Part shown: positions 11,618 through 21,269 of the stretch, piece by piece | How the letters are laid out: every line of letters starts with the position of its first letter | Numbering within the stretch: position 1 is the first letter of the stretch | The notes under the pieces: model-generated | What the model saw: the letters and a program-made list of their open reading frames with translations, nothing else | Told to the model about the DNA's origin: nothing | Database searches by the model: none | Translations under genes and position numbers: made by a program | NCBI GenBank assembly: GCA_021234155.1 | Contig: JAJEKV010000671.1 | Span: forward strand, 57,001-121,000 | Origin: Isoetes taiwanensis | Taxonomy: Eukaryota > Streptophyta > Lycopodiopsida > Isoetales > Isoetaceae | Direction: 5' to 3' | DNA length: 64,000 nucleotides

Positions 11618-13499
11618 AACCATTACGTAGTTTTCAGAACTCATGTGAAGTTTTTGTGCTTCATTTGTGAAAATGAGTTTGTCTTGATTTCTTTTGAAGA
11701 TTTGAATTCTTAGAAACACTTGATTCCTTTGTTTGTGAGATGAATTCAATATGAATTTTCATTGAAATGAATCGAGGTTACAATAACAATTATGTACATA
11801 AGAAAGATATCTGATGATTTAAGTACGAGGTGACTCATGCACCTACATACTTCCCAATACATATGTTCCTCTCGGTTCCGGCTTTTTGTTGCTTCTAATC
11901 TTAAAACTTCAAGCATGAACACTCTAACATCAACTAGATCACGGTGAAATGTCCACAAACTGCGAGTTAACCACACTTTGTCAATACTTGAGTTTGGTTT
12001 TGTCTGCTACATTTAAATTGACTTACTAGATCGGGCAACAATATATTCACTCCTTTTAAGTACCCCCTCACAAATTTGTGCATAAGCGAATATCTGGCGG
12101 GGAATACATGAATGATCATCGGTTTGAAGAGGCGTTGCGGAAATTTTCACAACATCGAGGTTGTAAAGCTGAAATTATTGTGTCCAAGCAATTCCGGGAA
12201 CGCACTCAAAGTTTGTTGTCATTGTGCCATAACACAAAATGCAATGAGCAAGCACTAACCTCTCAATATATGCCTTACGCCATGCAAGCTCGAGCTATCA
12301 AAGTGATATATCCTTGGTTTATATCTGCAATGCGAGACACGCGTGGCTTACAATCGAAAACAGGTCGGTGATGTCCATCACAAGCGGGCAAAAACATGTC
12401 TGGCACTTATCAGTTCACATGTTTCCTTATTGTTTTGTAACTATTTGTGTCCTTGGACAATGTCAGTGAAAAGAGGGTCAAAAGAAATGAAAGGGATGGC
12501 TCATTCCTTGGAGAATCAAGTAGTATTCCATGTATATGCAAACATATGCATATCATCGGCACAATCGATGATCACAAATCGAGATAAGTATCACCTTGAG
12601 AAGAGGAGGATCAATTGATCATTGAACCCTGCGTGTCGGCTTCCAAAATTTTTTTGATGTCGGTGGAGCTAATCCGCGGCGGTTTCAGTTCCACTCGGCA
12701 CCACTTCGGATGTGTATTTGGCTTTAGATAGTCGGGGGCTGCGAAGCTCTATCATCTCTAGTTCTAAACACACGAGAACATTTGCTCACAATCCATTCAA
12801 ATATTTTAAATTGAAAAAGTACAACACATATCATAGAAATTTTTTACTTATATTGACTTTCAAAGAGTTTTACAAGATTCATCTATGAAAATACTTGTCG
12901 AGCATTTTTTATGCGATTCTTGGCGACTCTTGAGAATCCCACATGTTCCACATTTGATGTTCCTTCACATAGGTGGCACACTTACGCGGCCGAAGTCCCT
13001 CGACCATGGTTTGAGTTGCTCCAAAGGAAATTGGAATCCAACTTTGTCGGGAGCAAAACTATTTGGACATATCATTGTGTTTGGCTGGTTGGCGAGAACC
13101 CTTATATCTATTTGTCATCTATCAACAATGTGTTTGTCACTGGTATCTCCAAAATTTCTGGTACACTTTGGGCCAGATCCTTAAGGAAAATTGGCTTATT
13201 AACCACTTTTAATTTTGTGTTAGTGCGGTCATCGATTCCAAATAAAAGAAATCGCCCTTATATTCTGTGGCAACTTTTCTCGTCAACAAGTCAACATTAC
13301 TCTTAGCCATCTTTGGACCACAATGCAATCTCAAATTTTGAAAAACACCATTCTAAGAACTCACGAAATCGGGCACGAAGCTGCGAACTTTTGATGGTTC
13401 AATTTACGGATGGTCACTTACGGCTCGTAGATGTAGGGATCCTCTCTTTCAAGTCATAAAACTTGCCTAAAACCCCATTAAAATCGGAACAAGAAGAAT
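11618..13499. other. no supported gene between transposase and minus-strand exons
   Basis: AT-moderate sequence with short open frames on both strands. A plus-strand stretch at 12911-13306 has protein-like composition (VPRPWFELLQRKLESNFVGS), and 12078-12371 another, but neither was recognised and no splice chain was convincing. They may be relics of further element genes. Confidence 0.3.
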
Positions 13500-15965
13500 T
13501 TCAGTTAACCTCTTGGTTTTGTTGGTTGAGGTTGTATTGGACTCGTTGGCGATGCATCTTGTCCGAGGATCGGGGGTTTCTTTGTCAACTTCATCACTGC
13601 ATCCGCATTTGGCTCATATTCAGCACCAAAACTTTTTACGGTGAAGGACCCCGTCTGAGAATGAATCTCAAAGGGAATTAATTTCCCCCTAAATCAGATG
13701 CACTAGGAATCTCTTCCGTGATGGCTTCGATTGCGGTAGCATTTATCTACGCAACATAATTGAAATGAGGAAGACCCACGAGAAAAATACAAAAAAATAA
13801 ATCATGTATGTGGCATCGGTACTTACTTGTCTGGCGCATTGATTGACTATCAAATTTCGTTTTGGAGTCTCCGCGTCGTCAGCGTATTTGGGATTGACTT
13901 AGGAGTATCAAATGGGGTGAATTCTAGGTACAACAGGGGAGGTATCTTGCGATCTCATAAGCGATCGGCGTGGATAAGCTGTTGGATATCCTTGGTCTCA
14001 AATTTACGCAATTTTGCAAACACTAAGTCGGTAGAGACTGTGACAACATCGGTAAACATTAGTTAAGGCACTTGTTTGCGGCGAATCTATATTGTTTGCA
14101 GCGAACAATATCAAGCACTGGTGAGTTGACAACCATTCAAGAGGGTCGCACCCGGGCTTTTTACTCTCTTTTCGATGTTCTGTTTTATATAAAGTGCCCC
14201 CTAAAATGGCGAGCAATCTCATCGGGGGCACTTTAGATATCTAATAAAGGACAAGCAAAAGAGACTAAGCCAACCCGGGATGGAAGAGACTAAGCCGGGA
14301 TGAAAGAGACACGAGTACAAGCATCGAGACTTCCCAAACCTTGCTTTCACCCCTCTTTGGACTTACTTGTGTCTATTGGTTCTTGTGGTACCATTCGAAC
14401 ACCAAAAGCCAAAAGCCATGTCTCGATCATAATGTGGCCTGGCGGGGGCAACGGGTTCTAAAGTGTCACGCAAAACAAATTCAAAATCAATAGAGTCTTT
14501 AGGCGAGGGTTAGAATGATAATATTTACCTCAAATGGTGTGATAGACATGGAATGTGATCTTGGTGGTACGTGCGCTATCATCTGGCAACATTTTACCCT
14601 CCCATTTTCGGACAGCGTCCACAAAATGGACAACCTTCATCACCCTCTTCTTACGCCTCGGGAAGCATTGGAAGTCACGGGGATCTAAAGGAGTGTCATG
14701 ACCCACTCTCGAGAAAAAAAATCTCAAATCTTTGCATTAGGGGGTAGCGGCTCGATAAGTCTTCACATGCCTTTAGCTCAATTTCAGGTTTACGTTAATT
14801 CCTTATTTAATTGTTTCAGCCCGGGCAACTTTGTACCATTTAGCTCTTCATCCTTTAGTTAAACACAACCCGAACACCCTCTAACGTGCTTTTGGTTCTT
14901 TGTCATGATTGATTGCCATATGTGCAAATCAGCTCTAATTTTCGATGCTTTATGCTCCATCAACTCAATCTTTCTTTTGATATCATTTTTCCTATCCTCG
15001 TTTGCTTGCAATCGTTGCTTGCATCTATCAAACCTAGCTGATATTGCAGCCAACCATTCCTTCACAAAGTGCCATAGATGCGCAAAACAAAACACTACGT
15101 ATATATGTCGGCCTCCTAACATAGTAAACCCGCGTACTAATGGAAAACCACAATCACACACCACACAACACAAGGTAGTCTCTACACACCACCACATACC
15201 ACATACCACACAACATAAACACGCCGCGATTACACACCACACAACTGCTTGTGGTGGTGGTGGTGGTGTCTGTGGTGGTGGTGGTGGTGGTGGTGGTGGT
15301 GGTAATGTGGTGGTGGTGGTGGTGGTGGTGGTGGTGTGTGTGGTGGTGTGGTGAGGTGTGGTGGTGGGGTTTGGTGGTGGTGGTGGTGGGGTGTGTGGTG
15401 GTGGTGGGTGTGGTGTGTGACATGGTGGAGTGTGGTGATGGGGTGTGGTGGTGGGGGTGGGTGTGGGGTGTGGTGGTGGGGTGTGGTGTGGTTGTGGTGG
15501 AGTGTGGTGGTGGTGGATTGTGGTGTGGGACATGGTGGAGTCTGGTGCGGTGGTGTGGTGTGGTGGTGGTGGAGTGTGGTGGTGGTGGAGGAGTGTGTGG
15601 TGGTGGTGGTGGTGGTGTGTGGTGGTGGTGGAGTGTGGTGGTGGTGTGTGGTGTGGGAGTGTGGCGGTGGGAGATGGTAGAGTGTAGTGGTGGGAGATCG
15701 TGGGGTGTGGTGTGGGACATGGTGGATGCCAACAACTCACCACCACCACACATACCTCATCTATCATTCGGCATCCATTGCACGAAATGCCCCACGGATG
15801 GCATCATAGACACAACATGACAATCTGACCAACATGATGCAAAATGGTAGTAGACATACCGATTCTTGAAGTGGATTTGATGTTATCTTTTACGTGTTGA
15901 TAGAAACAATCTAGATCAAGCTTGAGATTTTTCTGTTGTAACACAACTAATAATTGAACATACCT
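13500..15965 (-). pseudogene. unrecognised multi-exon minus-strand gene relic
   Basis: Several protein-like exons lie in order on the minus strand. About 15963-15860: YVQLLVVLQQKNLKLDLDCF, from a TTGCAG acceptor to a GTATGT donor. About 15160-14860: CFAHLWHFVKEWLAAI followed by a charged coiled-coil-like stretch. 14727-14530: VVHFVDAVRKWEGKMLPDD. About 14070-13830: VSTDLVFAKLRKFETKDIQQ. About 13680-13500: GSFTVKSFGAEYEPNADAV. The CFAHLWHFVK piece resembles the Cys-Ala-His step after the second acidic residue of hAT transposases, but the similarity is short. The (TGG)n microsatellite would lie in one of its introns. Whether these exons form one gene, and whether they join the C2H2 gene upstream, is unproven. 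Confidence 0.35.
15130..15760 (+). repeat. large (TGG)n-type microsatellite flanked by CCA-type sequence
   Basis: About 15247-15720 is mainly G and T in TGG/GTG steps. CCACACC-type repeats lie to its left (15155-15240) and a shorter CCA run to its right. It is the mirror image of the 9.05-9.64 kb block. Gly/Val/Trp-rich open frames across it are not genes. Confidence 0.9.
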
Positions 15966-15999
15966 GCAATGGCATGTTTTGGTCTCGAACATTGCTCTG

Positions 16000-16640
16000 C
16001 TTTTACCATTTTGATTGTGAGTTCAGATTGAATGTGTGGTCTAGAGGAACCTGATTTGGTTTTTCCCTATCATCTTCATCATCCCTGTCACTTTTACTAT
16101 TTTTCCTCCTCGTCGGGTTGGATTTGCCTATGCTTTCTCTTGGGTCTAGAAGCCCGGCCTCGGCTTTCTCATCGGGAGTTTTATAATAATCAGAAGCTCT
16201 TCCAATAAGCCTCCCCTTTATATGCAGATAATAAGCCCTTTGCCGGGTTCAGGAGCCATTCCACCCCATGTATGTGGCTTCCCTGTAATTCTTTTGTAAA
16301 TTTGCATGAACTCTTTGTATTGTTCATTGCTCGAGATTCTTCAACTTTGTACAAGAAAACATATGCCTTAATTTTTCAGGTTTGAACAAAACATTTGGGG
16401 AAAATACACGTAGCCAGATTTATTTGGAACTCTGTCACCCCAAAGCTTCTTTAGATCTTAGGTGGGGCACAATCTCTTGTTTGAGGAGAGATTTCATCGT
16501 GTAACCGATGGCGTTCAATTGACTCCATTAGGGTTCAATCGGCAAGAAGCGGCAAAAAGCGAGAGGGAAGAGGTGATTCTTTCTTAATTCAAAAGGTGGA
16601 CAATGGCGTGGCATAAAATTCAAAATAACCGGCGCTCATT
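16000..16640. other. no gene; possible 3' region of the C2H2 gene
   Basis: No coding signal beyond short frames. It lies downstream of the C2H2-finger gene on the minus strand and upstream of the exon at 15963. Confidence 0.3.
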
Positions 16641-16645
16641 AATTC

Positions 16646-17701
16646 TCACTCCCGCAATCTCCGCCCGGTATGCACCACCGATTCTACCACAAAGGTGGTG
16701 CCAAAAAATGGCGTCAAAATGCGTTTTTGATACACCCGCAGTGCTTTTACCCCATCATCATCGTCCAATTGCCTTTGCTCCTGCTCTTTGGTTAGTGGAG
16801 GCCAAAGCTCATCATCAGAGATTAAATTTTTGGTGCTGTTCCTGATCCGTGCCTTTATCTCCTCGATCTGCAATTGTTGGCTTTCCAATTCACTTGCTTT
16901 CTTCCTCTGGACTTGTAAATTAATGAAGGCTTCTCTTTAGCTCTTATCGAGAAGATCCATTTCAATTTGCTCATCGGCCACCACTCCAGCATTTCTCCTG
17001 GCCCTCTGCAATTTTCGGGTCAGGTTGTGGGCATATTTATAATCTGGATCCAAGCTTCTGGCCACAGAAATTTTCCCATAACTCCTCTTCCGCTGATTGG
17101 CATTCGTCTTGGCGGGCTCTGCATGGGGCAAAAGTATTCGATTTGGAATCCTCCCCCTCGGTGCATCAGGAACCCGAAACCTATCATACAAGGCATGCAC
17201 TTTGAACCTATGATTTTCGAGGTCAACCTTCCTGGAGTACGTTTTGGTGCAGTCCTCAATTAAGCACTTCCATCTCTTTGCCAGCTGATCGTAACTGTAA
17301 TCAGGGGCCTCTTGGTTCTTGAAATACACTTGAGCAGGTTCTGGCGGCTCGTTGTCTATGACCTGCCCTTTGCTGCCCCTTCCTCATTCAAATCACCGAG
17401 CAGTTGAGCAGTTGAGACAAACATTCTCGCCAAAACTGGTATTGAGGCTAACTTCCAGGGTTATGGACTCGTCCATCTGCAAGCCACAGTAAGATTTAGT
17501 TAAGAATAGTAGGAAATAGTAAAAAAACTTGATAAAACAGAGTGAAAGGGTTGATTTTACCCCCGTAACTTCGTTAATACAGAAGGTAAACGACTTTCGC
17601 ACGCCAACGGTGCCGTCGCTCGACAAAAAACACTGTGCACAGAGGAATCCGGGAGTGGCCACAGCGAGAGTTCTGGCGCCCAGACTTGGACTCTTCGACA
17701 T
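16646..17701 (-). pseudogene. C2H2 zinc-finger / coiled-coil gene near the right array, frame-shifted
   Basis: The best start is ATG at 17701-17699 on the minus strand. A first exon of about 47 codons (ending INEVTG) meets a GGTAAA donor near 17560. A TTGCAG acceptor at about 17480 opens exon 2 (MDESITLEVSLNTSFGE). The frame slips near 17400-17350, where an 8-bp tandem duplication (AGTTGAGC) and a short G run occur. It continues as YFKNQEAPDYSYDQLAKRWK and a C2H2 finger, C-x4-C-x12-H-x4-H (CLIEDC...HRFKVH). A basic NQRKRSYGK region follows, then a Glu/Gln-rich coiled-coil tail after another shift near 16930, ending at about 16646. A DNA-binding role is likely from the finger. It starts about 0.1 kb inside the right GATC array, which may act as its promoter side. 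The family is not otherwise recognised. Confidence 0.5.
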
Positions 17702-17814
17702 CGACGGAGTGCTCTTCCGTCTTCCGGTATCCCCAGGCGCTACGTGGCGGACAGCTATTGCCACGTACGCATCATTAATGGCCTGTCCGAATTTAATTAA
17801 AATATAAAAGGTAC

Positions 17815-18640
17815 TGCTGCTTCTGGGATCCCGAAGGACGGTATAAATCACCGGATCTAACGGCTAACAGTAAACCACCTCGGAGTGCATCTAACGGCGG
17901 AGAATAACTCCCGCCTCCACGTCGGCGCTCTCCACGTCGGCCACGAACGGGTGATCCCGGAGGATGGGATCCACTCACCCGGGCGGGTGATCCCGGAGGA
18001 CGGGATCACCACGCGTGGATAGCGCCCGTCGTAAACAGCCACAGCCCGGAGAACAGGATCCAAGTCACGGGATCCACGTCACCCGATCGGGGATCCCGGA
18101 GGACGTGATCACCTCGGCAGATAGCGTCCGCCGTTATCAGCCACGGGCGGGTGACCCGGAGGAGGGGATCCACGTCCGGGGTGCCGGGGATCCCGAAGGA
18201 GTCGTCCGCCGTTATCAGCCACGGGCGGGTGATCCCGGAGGAGGGGATCCACGTCCGGGGTGCCGGGGATCCCGGAGGAGGGGATCACCTCGACGGATAG
18301 CGGCCGCCGATATCAGCCACGGGCCGGGGATCCCGGAGGAGCGGATCCACGTGCTCATGCCCGGGGATCCCGGAGGGCGGGATCATCACGGCGGATAACG
18401 TCCGCCGTTAACAGCCAGCGACTGTGGGGATCCCGGAGGAGGGGATCGCGTGGATGATCCCGGAGGCGGGGATCTCTGAGGCGCGGACGGCCGCGATTGC
18501 ACGGGGGTTTGGACGGCGGGGATGGACCGGGCAGACGTGGCGTGTGCCGTACATCAGAACGGGGTCTCCCCAATGGACCCCATCGAGGCAGGCCCGGGAT
18601 CCCGGAGGATGGTATATTTATCTCCGGGATCACCGAATCA
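17815..18640 (-). repeat. right GATC-palindrome array
   Basis: GATCCCGGAGGAGGGGATC-type palindromes recur from about 17828 to 18637. They are densest at 17950-18480, in units of roughly 100-110 bp that also carry GATAGCGTCCGCCG and TATCAGCCACGGGC words. The palindrome core is purine-rich on the plus strand throughout, the reverse of the left array at 4.89-5.24 kb. GC content is far above the surroundings. Placement just upstream of the C2H2 gene and mirror symmetry with the left array suggest terminal or subterminal repeats of one mobile element. Confidence 0.75.
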
Positions 18641-20335
18641 AGGGCAAAAGTATCCTGAGCCAGAATATACGAGGGATAAATTTACTCCCCTTTAGGGGAG
18701 GGTGCCCTTAACCACTAGCCCTTCCAAATTCTAAGAATCCAATCGTTCCTTGCCGTTGGATCTCATGAAACCTCTGGAATATTTATTTTTCATTGAATAT
18801 TCCATGGATTATCATGATAACTCCCCCAATATTCCTGATTCTTTATGCCCCCTGGCTCTGTCGCCATAGCCGAGCTCCAACTAGGCCTACCGACGGGTAG
18901 CCGCCTATGGATACTGACGGGTAGCCGCCCATGGATATCTACAGTTCGCGCTGTCCTGTCCTTTCGAAGCAGGATTTCGAGCGAAAAGCCCATATTAACC
19001 AGCAAAACAGATTTTCCTGAGTCCCAAACTCTGCTTGGCAGCCTTCCTTGTCTAAAGCATCGCATTGACCAACAAAGGCAGCTTTCATTGTGCCATGCGA
19101 CGAAGAAGGATTGGAAAGGCAAGGACTAAAGTGTTGAATCTATAACAAAATATCGCCCAGATGGGTTTGATGCAAGCAATACCAAAAAAGCATCAAAATG
19201 CGAGGAGAAAAAGCAAGGAAAGGGCCCAAAGTGTTGGCTATGGCTTGTTAGGCATGGCCATATCTGCAATGGAGAAAACATCGGAGTTGGAGCTCTGCTC
19301 GGCCTAGGTAGGAGGAGGAGAATAGAATAGAATAGAATTGGGTTGTGATTTGAACCCCTTTTTTTTGTTGAACGCAGCTAAGATGGCATTATGTCCTCTA
19401 TTTTTTTATTGATGTCCTCTTGTTTTTTTATTAGATGTAGCTACGACATATTGTCTTCTATTTTTGACCCAAATAAAGGGAGGTCAACCTCCTTCTCTCG
19501 GGGTCATGCAAAATAACCATCTCGTCCTGCTGGCCTCGTGGGTTATTTTGCATAACCCCCTCAAGGAGGAGGTTAACCTCCTCATCAAAGTAGGGTAGGG
19601 ATGTATTTGGATTTGCTCGACATGTCAGTTTCTATAGCTCTCTCCGGAACCTGTCAACCTCGCAATTTTGCAGCATCACAGCATGTAATGGCATATTGGT
19701 AAGGTCTTGGAGCTTGTGGATGAATTGGCCTTCAGAAAACTTGATTCAACCACCGTTTCTGCCGTCAATATTAGTTTTCGCGTGAAGATCAAAACGTTGT
19801 GGAAAGAATATGGCACATTATTGGATTTAATGTAAGAACATGCTCAGATGAGAGAGTATCATTTTTCCCGTACTTGAAGCAACAGAAATATGTAAAAGGA
19901 CTTATTTCTTTAGTAAACATGTAAGGAGCTAAATTATTTGGACTGATTGCATAAATAGATAGGGTTGGCAGGTGAAGAATCAAGGACCATGCAAGGGATC
20001 TTTCTATGATGAAGGGGATTTGTGAGGGTATGAAGTGTGTGATGACATTGCAACAGGGAGTCAATATGTGTGTGATGACATTGCAATAAGGGAATATATA
20101 TTTTCTTTTTTTATCTTATTTTGATCTTTGAAGAGCAACTCATAGGGTTTGTATAAGAAAATAAAGATAGACAAATTATATACTATCATTCCATTATGCC
20201 CGTGCACAAGGGGCCGAACTCGTTTCAGACCATCTCTCTATTTTCACATGCTTTCTCTCAAGCTTTTGCCCCACATAAATTGCTTATACACTTTTTGGAG
20301 TTCAAACACGTCAGAGTTTTAGATTTATATGAATG
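18641..20335. other. no gene; right flank of the array
   Basis: No gene supported. The flank has a small palindrome CTCCCCTAAAGGGGAG near 18686-18701, a duplicated GACGGGTAGCCGCC (near 18890 and 18918), an (AATAG)n run at 19321-19336, and the long palindrome listed separately. Confidence 0.4.
19478..19582. repeat. long imperfect palindrome (arms ~40 bp)
   Basis: The left arm (19480-19518) contains GAGGTCAACCTCC and GGTCATGCAAAATAACC. The right arm (19540-19582) is its near-perfect reverse complement, ending GGAGGTTAACCTCC. The loop is about 21 bp. The form suits a foldback or MITE-like element or a hairpin. No target duplication was identified. Confidence 0.7.
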
Positions 20336-20385
20336 ATTTGCAGGTCAAGAGGGGGAGGCGCCATCCTTAGGCGCCATGTGAGGCG

Positions 20386-21269
20386 TTGTCTGCCGTTTTT
20401 GTGCATATCTCTCTCCTCAGATGTCGGATTTGGACGATTTTTGGTGCGTTGGAAATTTCAAACTTCTGTCGATGTATGGCATCAGGCAGCTCAACATTGG
20501 AATCAGTGCCGGATTTGGGGTTTTTTATTTCGACCTCTGTGATTAACCCTGGTATGTCTCCCTCAGTTGTTATTTCTTCTGTCAATTCTGCTTCCATGGC
20601 GCTAGGATATCCTTCTATTGCTCTCTCTTCTGTTTCTGCCTCCCCTACGCAATCTAGTGCTTCTCTAATTCCTCCTGCTTTGCCTGCTAACTCACGTCTC
20701 AATCCTCTTGCTTTTGCACATCCATCTGCTAGTGCATCCACTAATTTGCAACAATTCCCGCCTCTCAATGCTTCCTCTCCCAGTCCTCGTGCTTCCCATT
20801 TTCCGTCTACATCTGTTGGATTTTTGGCTTCTACTCCTTCCTCTTATGCGGGTCTTTTGCCTGCTCCTGCTCCTTGGACCTCTAGTGATACAATTGCTCG
20901 TGTGTCATGTGCCCGCTTTAGTGATTAAATAAAGCGTGATATGACATCTGGTGTGCGCTCTGCTCGTGTCATGGCTATTGTGAATATTATAATGGAGAAT
21001 AATAAGAAGGAAGTGTCGACATATCTGAGTTACATGCTGTGGAAGATAAGATGGACATTCAACTCCCCTCAGAGTGTGTCTTTTATGAGACTAATCTTTC
21101 ACCACAATCTCTTCTTGTTGAGTGTGTTATTCCTGCTGACGTGGCTACCATTGTTACAAACCTTCCTGCATCATCTAGACTGACCTGGACTGATCAAGTG
21201 GAAGCATCATGTGCTAATAGTGACTCCATGGATTTGGAGCACCGGCCACCAGACCCCCCTGCATTATGA
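20386..21269 (+). pseudogene. LINE ORF1 (Ser/Pro/Ala-rich), interrupted
   Basis: The first part (20386-20928) is a 180-residue frame dominated by Ser, Ala, Pro and Leu, like a disordered linker. No CCHC knuckle is visible. After a stop at about 20928 a second piece (21039-21269) reads LPSECVFYETNLSPQSLLVE and ends at TGA 21267-21269. That stop overlaps the ATG of the endonuclease frame as ATGA. ORF1 proteins of plant LINEs bind RNA. Here the assignment rests on position, and the interruption indicates decay or sequence error. Confidence 0.5.

Noticed and set aside
14859-15160. Firm hAT transposase assignment from CFAHLWHFVK
   Set aside because: The match is too short, and the coiled-coil sequence after it is not hAT-like; kept only as a possibility.
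14859-15820. Long frames of up to 302 codons across 14.9-15.8 kb on both strands
   Set aside because: Most of their length is (TGG)n microsatellite. Only the non-repeat end (CFAHLWHFVKEWL and coil) was kept as an exon candidate.
18015-18711. Gly/Arg/Asp-rich frames within the right GATC array
   Set aside because: They are translations of the palindromic repeat; similar frames occur on both strands.
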